Of a stretch of DNA of 32,599 bases, positions 23,224-29,063 are shown in pieces. The position numbers were made by a program, and so were the translations under genes. The notes below the pieces were generated by a model, which saw nothing but the letters and a program-made list of their open reading frames with translations, did no database searches and had not been told where the DNA came from. The stretch is taken from IMG/VR virus record IMGVR_UViG_3300006923_000081, positions 1 to 32,599 of that record, one strand, 5' to 3'. Origin of the DNA: a virus. The first letter of the stretch is position 1; each line of letters begins with the position of its first letter.

Positions 23224-23403
23224 ATGAGCGGAATCAAAAAACATGGCAGTGTTTACATTGAGCTGGCGGGGAACTTTGCCCCAGAATGGCGACAACTCGT
23301 GGATGCTGTCAAAGCGTTTGAAGGCAATGATGCCAGTGTCGCAGATGCTGCTAAAGAACTGGTTGAATGTGTTTTGTATGTGACTGATGAGAAGGAGAAC
23401 TGA
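23224..23403 (+). CDS. Hypothetical 59-aa protein
   Basis: ATG 23224 follows AAGGAG. GSVYIELAGNFAPEWRQLVDAVKAFEG is a strand-helix start, then a helix (ASVADAAKELVECVLYV). No family is recognised. Confidence 0.52.
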   Translation: MSGIKKHGSVYIELAGNFAPEWRQLVDAVKAFEGNDASVADAAKELVECVLYVTDEKEN

Positions 23404-23404
23404 G

Positions 23405-23626
23405 ATGGATCCACAAGCCACCATTTGCGATCTACTGGACGCAATGCAAAGAAACGACAGAGAAGCCGTGGATGAATTGCTGGACGCTCTGAAGGGCTGG
23501 AACAAAGCAGGGGGCTTCATGCCGATCATTCGGAAGAGTTTGCAAGCAAATCAGTATAGTGTCTACCGATACGACAGAACTGATGCGTATCGTCCTGGAT
23601 ATGCAGAGACAAACAATTCCCCTTAA
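23405..23626 (+). CDS. Hypothetical 73-aa protein running into cassette H
   Basis: ATG 23405 follows AAGGAG at 23392-23397. ATICDLLDAMQRNDREAVDELLDALKGW suggests a two-helix hairpin, followed by a Tyr-rich end. The stop is inside the left arm of the cassette H hairpin. Confidence 0.52.
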   Translation: MDPQATICDLLDAMQRNDREAVDELLDALKGWNKAGGFMPIIRKSLQANQYSVYRYDRTDAYRPGYAETNNSP

Positions 23627-23716
23627 TCTTTCAGAATTGAGGGGTTTAGAGTGGTCTTTTCCCCTTCAAGTGACGTATAATAAAGATGTGACGTGAGTGA
23701 TGACCTTTGTTTGAGG
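23619..23716 (+). promoter_or_regulatory. Promoter cassette H (shortened hairpin plus promoter)
   Basis: CCCC 23619-23622 pairs with GGGG 23641-23644 around AAT/ATT. GGTCTT is at 23653-23658, the spacer is 17 bp, and TATAAT is at 23676-23681. The GTG at 23693 is out of frame with ATG 23725. Confidence 0.84.
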
Positions 23717-23724
23717 AGAGAGAA

Positions 23725-24312
23725 ATGAGATACTCGTTTGCTAATGCTTCAGCGGCTGAGCTGGTTGAGCTGTCCGAAGCGGGCAAAGTTGAAGTGGCTG
23801 GGAACTTGAAGATCTATCGCTTCGATGCGAACGATGGCCCATCTTTGAAGATCTGGCGGGGACGGGCAAAGAAGCCTTATGCCCACTATCGCTTCGCCAA
23901 TGAAGAGCGGCGGGAAGAGTACATCAGAAAGCAGATTGCCAATGATGCCGAGAAGACCGAGCTGAAACTGAAGCACAAAGCTGAAAGCAAAGCTCGGAAA
24001 GCCGAGACGCGAAAGCGGTTCAAAGTCGGAACGATTCTGCATTACTCTTGGGGCTATGGTCAGACTCAGTGTGAGTATTACGAAGTGATCGAAGTCAAAG
24101 GAGCCTATGCGATCATTCGAGAGATTGCCGCCAAGACGGTTCCTGGCTCTGAAGGCTTCATGTGTGACAAGCGGGTTGCTTGTCCTGGTGTCTTCATCGG
24201 TCCCAAGATGCGGAAGCTGATCGGTGAGTATGGGTGCCGGATGGCATCACACTCAGCTGCAGCGAGTCCCTGTGATCCTCTGGAAGAGAATTATTGCTCT
24301 TGGTATCACTAA
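23725..24312 (+). CDS. Hypothetical 195-aa protein
   Basis: ATG 23725 follows TTTGAGGAG. An N-terminal part (FANASAAELVELSEAGKVEVAGNLKIYRF) resembles the compact domain seen in uncharacterised phage proteins. It is followed by a long charged helix (EERREEYIRKQIANDAEKTELKLKHKAESKARKAE) and a small strand-rich C-terminal domain (ILHYSWGYGQTQCEYYEVIE). A clear terminator follows. Confidence 0.6.
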   Translation: MRYSFANASAAELVELSEAGKVEVAGNLKIYRFDANDGPSLKIWRGRAKKPYAHYRFANEERREEYIRKQIANDAEKTELKLKHKAESKARKAETRKRFKVGTILHYSWGYGQTQCEYYEVIEVKGAYAIIREIAAKTVPGSEGFMCDKRVACPGVFIGPKMRKLIGEYGCRMASHSAAASPCDPLEENYCSWYH

Positions 24313-24319
24313 TCAAACG

Positions 24320-24346
24320 GGGGGCAGTGGTTGCCCCCATATTTTT
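24320..24346 (+). terminator. Intrinsic terminator after the 195-aa gene
   Basis: GGGGGCA 24320-24326 pairs with TGCCCCC 24332-24338 (5-base loop), followed by ATATTTTT. It is a compact, strong intrinsic terminator. Confidence 0.9.
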
Positions 24347-24374
24347 CTGAGTTTCATCTGAGAGGAGAATTGAG

Positions 24375-24587
24375 ATGGATTTGATGACATTCCTCAGAGT
24401 CAAACCGATCGGCAGAAAGATCACTGTCAATGTCAGTCGAAACGGGGAGCCGTTTGGGCAGCTGTGGACTTGGTCCAACACTCGAACAGAACGACATCCT
24501 TGGCACAGCAAGCCTCTGGATGGAGAACACAAGACCCACAAGACGCAAAAAGCTGCCCGCAAACGTATGCTGGAAGAAGCCAAATAA
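24375..24587 (+). CDS. Hypothetical 70-aa protein
   Basis: ATG 24375 follows GAGAGGAG. It is basic and Trp-containing (PFGQLWTWSNTRTERHPWHSKPLDGEHKTHKTQKAARKRM), a pattern of small phage proteins with a central strand pair and C-terminal helix. No separate promoter is seen after the terminator, so read-through or a weak promoter is needed. Confidence 0.55.
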   Translation: MDLMTFLRVKPIGRKITVNVSRNGEPFGQLWTWSNTRTERHPWHSKPLDGEHKTHKTQKAARKRMLEEAK

Positions 24588-24608
24588 ACCGCAACGGCAC
24601 AGGCAAAT

Positions 24609-24637
24609 CAAGCAGATTGATCAGCTGCCTCTGCTTG
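24609..24637 (+). repeat. Hairpin of unknown role
   Basis: CAAGCAG 24609-24615 pairs with CTGCTTG 24631-24637. No T-tract follows. It lies between a small gene and the interrupted ORF at 24660 and might be a processing or attenuation element. Confidence 0.45.
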
Positions 24638-24659
24638 CCGCAATACGGAGGAGGTGTTC

Positions 24660-24866
24660 GTGAAAAATCGATTTGTGTGATTACTCCCAGCTGGTTGGCC
24701 TAACCATTTCTCAGATGACGGTCTGGGGAAGATGCCGGAAGATCTCAAGCCCGTTCAGGACCAGCGAGCGGCCCAAGCGAATCTGCCGGGTGAAATTCCC
24801 GGCTTACTGTTTCCCCTTTATTTCCACAATCTTTGTGATTTCAAGGGGATTGGAGTGGTCTTTTGA
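24660..24866 (+). pseudogene. Small ORF interrupted by an in-frame TGA (24678-24680)
   Basis: GTG 24660 is 5 bases after GGAGGAGG 24647-24654. The frame reads MKNRFV, then TGA, then continues open as LLPAGWPNHFSDDGLGKMPEDLKPVQDQ... into cassette I and stops at 24864-24866. Trp at the TGA would give a plausible protein. It may be a decayed gene, a six-residue leader, or chance. Confidence 0.3.
24785..24803 (+). terminator. GC-rich hairpin ahead of cassette I
   Basis: GCCGGG 24785-24790 pairs with CCCGGC 24798-24803, followed by TTACTGTTT, a weak U-rich stretch. It probably terminates transcription just upstream of cassette I. Confidence 0.55.
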
Positions 24867-24929
24867 GGGGTGATATGCGTATAATATAGATGTGCGGCGG
24901 GGGTCGTCGCTGTTGGTTTGTTTGAGGAG
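24813..24929 (+). promoter_or_regulatory. Promoter cassette I (hairpin plus promoter)
   Basis: CCCCTT 24813-24818 pairs with AAGGGG 24843-24848, with an inner CACAA/TTGTG stem. GGTCTT is at 24857-24862, the spacer is 17 bp, and TATAAT is at 24880-24885. The leader lost the GTGACGTGAGTG block (GTGCGGCGGGGG instead). Confidence 0.85.
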
Positions 24930-24936
24930 TTGAGTG

Positions 24937-25185
24937 ATGCGAAATCGAAAAGCCAAGATGATGCTCCCTGATCGTGACGTTCGGGAGCTTCGTCTGTTGC
25001 GAGCGTGGGAGGACGCTGCTGTTGACGCTGGTTGGACTTGGTCCGATCGTCATGATGTTCTTTCTGACGCCAAGTCTGCTGATCGGAAGCACATGCTGCG
25101 TGTTCTTGCTGCCAACACTGTTGGAGACGATACGCTTGCCATGCTTGCCATGGCTCTTGCCGATCCTATGGCTCTGTCTGTTTGA
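24937..25185 (+). CDS. Hypothetical 82-aa protein
   Basis: ATG 24937 is 7 bases after AGGAG; GTG 24934 is too close. It is helical and Arg/Asp-rich (LPDRDVRELRLLRAWEDAAVDAGW, SADRKHMLRVLAANTVGDD). No family is recognised. Confidence 0.52.
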   Translation: MRNRKAKMMLPDRDVRELRLLRAWEDAAVDAGWTWSDRHDVLSDAKSADRKHMLRVLAANTVGDDTLAMLAMALADPMALSV

Positions 25186-25205
25186 TGCTGAAGGCCAGTG
25201 ATCCG

Positions 25206-25292
25206 ATGACTGCTGATGACAAGTCGCTCTTGTCATCCGGGGCACCATCCGCTGGCTTTCTCTTTCCCGGCTGCTGTAGAGGAGAATTCTGA
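25206..25292 (+). CDS. Possible 28-aa peptide
   Basis: ATG 25206 opens MTADDKSLLSSGAPSAGFLF...CCRGEF and its TGA overlaps the next ATG at 25292 (TGATG). There is no good SD. Its last codons are the SD of the next gene, so it may only be a coupling ORF. Confidence 0.28.
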   Translation: MTADDKSLLSSGAPSAGFLFPGCCRGEF

Positions 25293-25438
25293 TGAGTGAC
25301 AAAGAAAAACGGGCTACAGAAGATTCATCACTGATGAAAGTTTGTGAAGCAATCGGAAAAATGAGCCAGAAGGAACTCGACCGATTGTGATTTGAGATCG
25401 ATCTTCGATCCAACCGATTGAAAGGATTACTGCCATGA
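25292..25438 (+). pseudogene. Small gene with in-frame TGA at 25388-25390
   Basis: ATG 25292 follows AGAGGAG. The frame encodes 32 residues (MSDKEKRATEDSS...MSQKELDRL), then TGA, then 15 further codons (FEIDLRSNRLKGLLP) to TGA 25436-25438, which overlaps the next ATG 25435 as ATGA. That junction is the normal one in this genome, so the downstream stop looks like the original end. The first TGA could be a TGG-to-TGA change, readthrough, or the true stop. Confidence 0.45.
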
Positions 25439-25674
25439 GTGACGTTCAACTGCAAAACAAGCACAAGAGTTTGCATCTGCCAGACGGCGGGATCCTGCTC
25501 TACCGATACGAAGAAGGTGATTGTGATACGATCGCCTGGCCGCTGCGGAAAAAGCAGCACAGCCAGCTTGCCGGGGCTCTGTACGCTGAGATGATGTGCG
25601 GAGAGATCGACGAGTACGCGAATGTGATCTTGCCGAATGGCGAGACGTTCGATGTGATCGGAAATTTGAAGTGA
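25435..25674 (+). CDS. Hypothetical 79-aa protein
   Basis: ATG 25435 follows AAAGGA. It is strand-rich (SLHLPDGGILLYRYEEGDCDTIAWPL) and then helical and acidic (LAGALYAEMMCGEIDEYANVIL). No family is recognised. Confidence 0.55.
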   Translation: MSDVQLQNKHKSLHLPDGGILLYRYEEGDCDTIAWPLRKKQHSQLAGALYAEMMCGEIDEYANVILPNGETFDVIGNLK

Positions 25675-25724
25675 TTTTGGAAGTGGAATTTCCAGAAATA
25701 TCCCGAATCCGAACGGCTTAGTGT

Positions 25725-25791
25725 GGACTTTTCCCCTTCAAGTGACGTATAATAAAGATGTGACGTGAGTGATGTCTTTTGTTTGAGGAGA
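25725..25791 (+). promoter_or_regulatory. Promoter cassette J (no hairpin)
   Basis: GGACTT 25725-25730, a 17-bp spacer and TATAAT 25748-25753 are followed by the full conserved leader and TTTGAGGAG. The CCCCTT...AAGGGG hairpin is absent; only a short TGGAA/TTCCA pair lies near 25680. The GTG at 25765 is in frame with ATG 25798. Confidence 0.85.
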
Positions 25792-25797
25792 GAAGCG

Positions 25798-26022
25798 ATG
25801 GCTGGTCGAAGTGTTGATTCTGCGTTCGGTGCTGTTGAGATGGCTTCTGCTGTTGTTGCTGCCATGAAAGAGTTTTGGTCAGCTGACTATGTGGAAGGAA
25901 AGATGGACGAAATGGAATTCATGATGTTCCGAGCGAGCGAGATCATCGAAGACAGGGGAGTTGCTGAAGTCGCCGGGATCATGGCTGATGCCATTGAGAT
26001 CGCAAGAAAAGAGGAGAACTGA
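25798..26022 (+). CDS. Hypothetical 74-aa helical protein
   Basis: ATG 25798 is behind cassette J. It is mainly helical and Met/Glu-rich (AVEMASAVVAAMKEFWSADYVEGKMDEMEFMMF). No family is recognised. It begins a five-gene unit running to 27096. Confidence 0.55.
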   Translation: MAGRSVDSAFGAVEMASAVVAAMKEFWSADYVEGKMDEMEFMMFRASEIIEDRGVAEVAGIMADAIEIARKEEN

Positions 26023-26023
26023 G

Positions 26024-26239
26024 ATGTTGAAAGGAAAACGAAATGTCCACCCACGGCATGATAGAGCTGTGGAGAGCTTGCTTGATAATCTGGGAGCAGA
26101 CGGCACGGTGGAACTGTTGGCTCATAAGTTGGGAGAGGTCACGAATGAGCTGGGGGCTCTTGAGCATTACAGCACAAGAGAGCTTGAAAAAGTTGAAGAG
26201 TTGATCATTTTGCTGGAGACCTGGAAGGAAAGTGTGTGA
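26024..26239 (+). CDS. Hypothetical 71-aa helical protein
   Basis: ATG 26024 follows GAGGAG. HDRAVESLLDNLGADGTVELLAHKLGEV then a Glu-rich helix gives an all-helical protein like several small phage proteins. TGATG junction with the next gene. Confidence 0.55.
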   Translation: MLKGKRNVHPRHDRAVESLLDNLGADGTVELLAHKLGEVTNELGALEHYSTRELEKVEELIILLETWKESV

Positions 26240-26520
26240 TGGGAAAGGCAACAAACATCAGCAATCGAGAGACTGAGATCATGGATACGATGGAAGCTTC
26301 CATGAACAGTGGAGATCTTGATCCATTCTTCAGAGAAGTTGGTAGCATCTCATTCGTAGAGCTTAACAGCTTCGGAGCTCGCAGCATTTGGATGGTGGCG
26401 ACAAGTAGGATTGCTGAAGGTGATTGGTTCATACGAACTGAAGCTGCTGAGCACAGGCGATTTAAGAAGCTCCCAAGTGGCTGGGAGCGATGTCCGTTGG
26501 GAGTTCCGACAGAGAACTGA
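26239..26520 (+). CDS. Hypothetical 93-aa protein
   Basis: ATG 26239 is preceded by GGAAGGA. An N-terminal helix (NRETEIMDTMEASM) is followed by strands (SISFVELNSFGARSIWMVATSR). No family is recognised. Confidence 0.53.
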   Translation: MGKATNISNRETEIMDTMEASMNSGDLDPFFREVGSISFVELNSFGARSIWMVATSRIAEGDWFIRTEAAEHRRFKKLPSGWERCPLGVPTEN

Positions 26521-26533
26521 GAGGAGAAGAGTG

Positions 26534-26812
26534 ATGATTAGAAAGTGCCAAGAGATTCCACTGGCCCATCCAGAATCAGAGTGCATGTTTGACAATCGGG
26601 GAGAAGTACCTTTTGTGGCCACTCCAGGGGCTATCGATATGGTGGGCGGAAGTGAGTCGCTGCTCTGCTGCTTGACGCAGCTTCGGGAGCTGGCGATTCG
26701 ACACAACGGGCTCGATCGCATTCAGGTGTTCTCTGATGATGAGTGGTCTTCTGATCTGTGGTACATCGAAAATTTTGAAGCCATCACGGCTTTGTTGCCT
26801 TCTGAATACTAG
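26534..26812 (+). CDS. Hypothetical 92-aa protein
   Basis: ATG 26534 follows GAGAGGAG. It has three Cys (one pair at LLCCLTQL) and an acidic C-terminus (DDEWSSDLWYIENFEAITALL). No family is recognised. Confidence 0.53.
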   Translation: MIRKCQEIPLAHPESECMFDNRGEVPFVATPGAIDMVGGSESLLCCLTQLRELAIRHNGLDRIQVFSDDEWSSDLWYIENFEAITALLPSEY

Positions 26813-26832
26813 AGAGAGAGGAGACTGGTTGG

Positions 26833-27096
26833 ATGGCGATATATCGACAATCGATTCGCTTGCATCGACCGGAGACAGATTCATTTCTGACAGAAGTCCG
26901 GAAAATTCCGATGTCCGTGTTTCGTAAAATGGTGGAACGCGGTAGAGACTATTATGTGCAGTACATTGATGAGTGTGCGTACAACGATTTCCCCGGCTGG
27001 GAACTGCTGGGGTATCATCTGCCAGACGAATTCATCACAGAAGGTCTGATGGAAGAAGACGAAGACGCTGACGCTGACTTCTATGATGATTTTTGA
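26833..27096 (+). CDS. Hypothetical 87-aa protein with acidic tail
   Basis: ATG 26833 follows GAGAGAGGAG. The body is mixed (RKIPMSVFRKMVERGRDYYVQYIDECAY) and the last 15 residues are almost all Asp/Glu (EEDEDADADFYDD), a DNA-mimic-like tail. Such tails occur in some phage anti-host proteins, but that link is only a suggestion. Confidence 0.55.
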   Translation: MAIYRQSIRLHRPETDSFLTEVRKIPMSVFRKMVERGRDYYVQYIDECAYNDFPGWELLGYHLPDEFITEGLMEEDEDADADFYDDF

Positions 27097-27124
27097 TAAT
27101 AATTGAGAAAAGTTCCGGAATAAT

Positions 27125-27154
27125 TTGCATCATACTGCGATCATTCCGTACTAT
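27125..27154 (+). promoter_or_regulatory. Predicted promoter of the intergenic RNA
   Basis: TTGCAT 27125-27130, an 18-bp spacer and TACTAT 27149-27154 fit a sigma-70 promoter. It differs from the cassette family. Transcription would start near 27161. Confidence 0.5.
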
Positions 27155-27160
27155 GTGAGT

Positions 27161-27311
27161 GGCTGGCAGAAGAAACCTTGACAGAGGTCTGCCAGTTGGG
27201 CAAACTACTTAGGCGAAGTCGTTATGGACAATATGCTTACAATTAGTTCATTCGTGACGCTTCGCCGCTCCGAATCTTAAACCCAGGACCCTGTCAGGTC
27301 CTGGGTTTTTT
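27161..27311 (+). ncRNA. Putative structured non-coding RNA, about 150 nt
   Basis: Between the predicted promoter and a strong terminator lie two more hairpins: TGGCAGA 27164-27170 with TCTGCCA 27188-27194, and GGCGAAG 27212-27218 with CTTCGCC 27260-27266. No gene-length frame is present; the best short frame (ATG 27224-27280, MDNMLTISSFVTLRRSES) has no clear SD. A small RNA is the simplest reading. No known family is recognised. Confidence 0.55.
27279..27311 (+). terminator. Strong intrinsic terminator
   Basis: CCCAGGACC 27282-27290 pairs with GGTCCTGGG 27297-27305 around a 6-base loop, extended by AAA/TTT, and is followed by six T. It ends the putative small RNA and any read-through from the genes upstream. 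Confidence 0.94.
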
Positions 27312-27584
27312 ATGTACACACAGTTCATCCAGATCTTAGTTGACGAGAAGCGGGCTGCACTGACAGCACCAGTCAACAATCACTATTGCCCTTGATGTGA
27401 TTTGAGGTACAGGGCTTCCATACGGTCTCCAGGCACTGAGCTTAGAACGGCTCGATACAATCCTGGTGCAACAATTCAGATTGATTTCTGGATGGACTGC
27501 GTGGGTCAAGCGGCAGATGAGAATCCTGTGCCGCTACGCGATCAGACGAACGGCTGGAGAGTCGCTGATCGGGTCAGGACCTAG
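27312..27584 (+). pseudogene. ORF with in-frame TGA at 27393-27395 (CP-stop-C)
   Basis: ATG 27312, immediately after the terminator T-tract, opens MYTQFIQILVDEKRAALTAP...HYCP, then TGA, then CDLRYRASIRSPG... to TAG 27582-27584, 90 sense codons in all. The sequence around the TGA would be CPxC. There is no SD at ATG 27312. It may be a gene remnant; real translation is doubtful. Confidence 0.3.
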
Positions 27585-27807
27585 AGCTTGGAGTCGGGGG
27601 TCAGGTGTCACGAGCCGTTGCCGATGATTAAGAGGTGATAGGGTCGGCTTTGAAGTCGGTCATTTCTTAGTGCTCTTTAAGTGGGATTTTCTTCTTTGAT
27701 CTTCACACTTAAAGAGCACTAAGGCTCCTGAATCAACTTTGAACATTTTTCAAGCTCATCTTTTATCTCTTTCACTCTAACACTTAACTTGCATGGGATG
27801 GTTGGCA
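27585..27807 (+). other. Non-coding stretch with inverted repeat and pyrimidine-rich leader
   Basis: No convincing gene lies here. Bases 27585-27665 hold nothing I can name. The inverted repeat at 27666-27723 is followed by an A/T- and pyrimidine-rich stretch (27724-27790) leading to the replication genes. CACTTAA from the repeat recurs at 27781-27787. Confidence 0.6.
27666..27723 (+). repeat. Perfect 18-bp inverted repeat with 22-base spacer
   Basis: CTTAGTGCTCTTTAAGTG (27666-27683) is exactly complementary in reverse to 27706-27723. The spacer is T-rich. No T-tract follows, so it is not a normal terminator. It sits just before the replication module, where an origin, operator or RNA stem could lie. 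Confidence 0.85.
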
Positions 27808-28227
27808 ATGAACCAATTATTTGACACTGAGCCAGAGGTAGTAGTAGCAGAGAAGAAGCAATCAGTGGATCTAGCCAGGTTGCTGTACAACAAACTGTCA
27901 GAGAGTAGGAGAGTATTCAGAAAGCACATACTGGCAAAGTGGGCAAAAGAGTTGTCTCTTTTATTGGATCATTATTCAAAGGCTGAGTTGGAAGGGGTGA
28001 TCCTTTGGTACGCTGATCACTGGAACGATGAGTACATGCCCCAGGCCTATTCAGCAAAGAGCTTTGTCGATAAATTCGCGGCGATAAAAAGAGCCTTCGA
28101 TTCACAGAATTCTGATCAGTCTTCCGTCACCGATCGTATAATGGAGAACGAACAGAGAGCGGTAAGTCGCCGCTTGTCCCTCATGGAGAAATTGAAATCA
28201 AAGGGCAGGGAATGCATAATCGAGTAG
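27808..28227 (+). CDS. Hypothetical 139-aa protein, possible replication accessory
   Basis: ATG 27808 is preferred over ATG 27793 because GGGATGG lies upstream at 27795-27801. SVDLARLLYNKLSESRRVFRKHILAKWAKELSLLLDHYSKAELEGVILWYADHW resembles helical N-terminal domains of phage replisome-organiser or loader proteins. The C-terminus is charged. First gene of the replication module; the assignment is by context and weak resemblance. Confidence 0.5.
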   Translation: MNQLFDTEPEVVVAEKKQSVDLARLLYNKLSESRRVFRKHILAKWAKELSLLLDHYSKAELEGVILWYADHWNDEYMPQAYSAKSFVDKFAAIKRAFDSQNSDQSSVTDRIMENEQRAVSRRLSLMEKLKSKGRECIIE

Positions 28228-28637
28228 AGATCTTGACGCTTTGGACAGAATTGCTTGGACCGAAACAGAACAGTTGTGCGATTGCTTATTTAGCTTCAGA
28301 GATCTTCGGAGACGTTCCAGAACAGATGTTGAATGCGGCTGTGGTGTATTCAATCAAGAACGATCGTGGTGCCATACCAGCTGAACTGAGACAGATCATC
28401 GACTCTGGTATGTTCGGTGATCTCAAACAGCCAGAGGAGAAAGTGGTTGTCGTCAAGACCTGGCGAGATGTCGTTGATCAGGAAATCAATGACATGGCTT
28501 TCAGTTCTCGATCAGAAATGATTGAGCACCTCCAAATGGAAAAGTCAGCTGGGGGTTTGGGCTTTACGTTGGTCGATCCTCAGACAAATAAAGCTTTCGA
28601 TGTTCTGCAGCGATTGATGGAGGATGTCGAATCATGA
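28212..28637 (+). CDS. Hypothetical 141-aa protein, possible helicase loader
   Basis: It overlaps the gene before by 16 bases and the next by 4. The helical N-terminus (EILTLWTELLGPKQNSCAIAYLASEIFGDVPEQMLNAAVVYSI) looks like small phage helicase-loader or primase-accessory proteins that precede DnaB-like helicases. No Walker motif is present, so it is not an AAA+ DnaC-type loader. The role is inferred from position. Confidence 0.48.
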   Translation: MHNRVEILTLWTELLGPKQNSCAIAYLASEIFGDVPEQMLNAAVVYSIKNDRGAIPAELRQIIDSGMFGDLKQPEEKVVVVKTWRDVVDQEINDMAFSSRSEMIEHLQMEKSAGGLGFTLVDPQTNKAFDVLQRLMEDVES

Positions 28638-29062
28638 GAGGAAGTGAATCCCCACAACAGTATGCAGAGTGGTTATTAGGACAAGAACAGAAACAGGAGA
28701 CAGTGATGGGAGCGAAGAAGTTTGAGCCTTACGTCTATCAAGCGGAGGTGGTCTCTGTCTACGATGCGGACACTGTAACACTGGACGTGGATTTGGGGTT
28801 CAACGTTACGACAGAGCAGAAGTTCAGACTGTACGGAATCGACGCATGGGAGATGCGAGGCGGCGAGCGTTCAAAGGGTACAATTGCAAGAGACTGGTTG
28901 AGGGGTCAGATACCTGATGGCTCAACTGTGTACATCAAGACAGAGAAGGACAAGCAAGGAAAGTATGGACGCTACTTGGCGACCATCCACAAAGACATCG
29001 GGGGAGGATCTCTGAATGTTAAGTTGGTGGAATTAGGACATGCCGTTTTCAAGGAGTACTGA
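28634..29062 (+). CDS. Thermonuclease (staphylococcal nuclease-like)
   Basis: This 142-aa protein is a single SNase domain. VYDADTVTLDV (Asp46), FRLYGIDAWEMR (Arg65, Asp70, Glu73) and KYGRYLA (Arg113) match the calcium-binding and catalytic residues of the family. It cleaves DNA or RNA with Ca2+. The first 24 residues are an extension; ATG 28706 after AGGAG 28695-28699 is an alternative start. No signal peptide is seen, so it acts inside the cell, perhaps on host DNA or recombination intermediates. Confidence 0.88.
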   Translation: MRGSESPQQYAEWLLGQEQKQETVMGAKKFEPYVYQAEVVSVYDADTVTLDVDLGFNVTTEQKFRLYGIDAWEMRGGERSKGTIARDWLRGQIPDGSTVYIKTEKDKQGKYGRYLATIHKDIGGGSLNVKLVELGHAVFKEY

Positions 29063-29063
29063 C

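Noticed and set aside
24974-25201. Hydrophobic 75-aa ORF, possible membrane protein
   Set aside because: It overlaps the SD-supported gene 24937-25185 in another frame and lacks its own SD.
27402-27480. Possible tRNA in the intergenic hub
   Set aside because: CGGCTCGATAC recalls a T-loop, but no matching stems or acceptor pairing could be built.
27793-27807. Start ATG 27793 for the first replication-module gene
   Set aside because: No SD precedes it; ATG 27808 has GGGATGG upstream at a usable distance.
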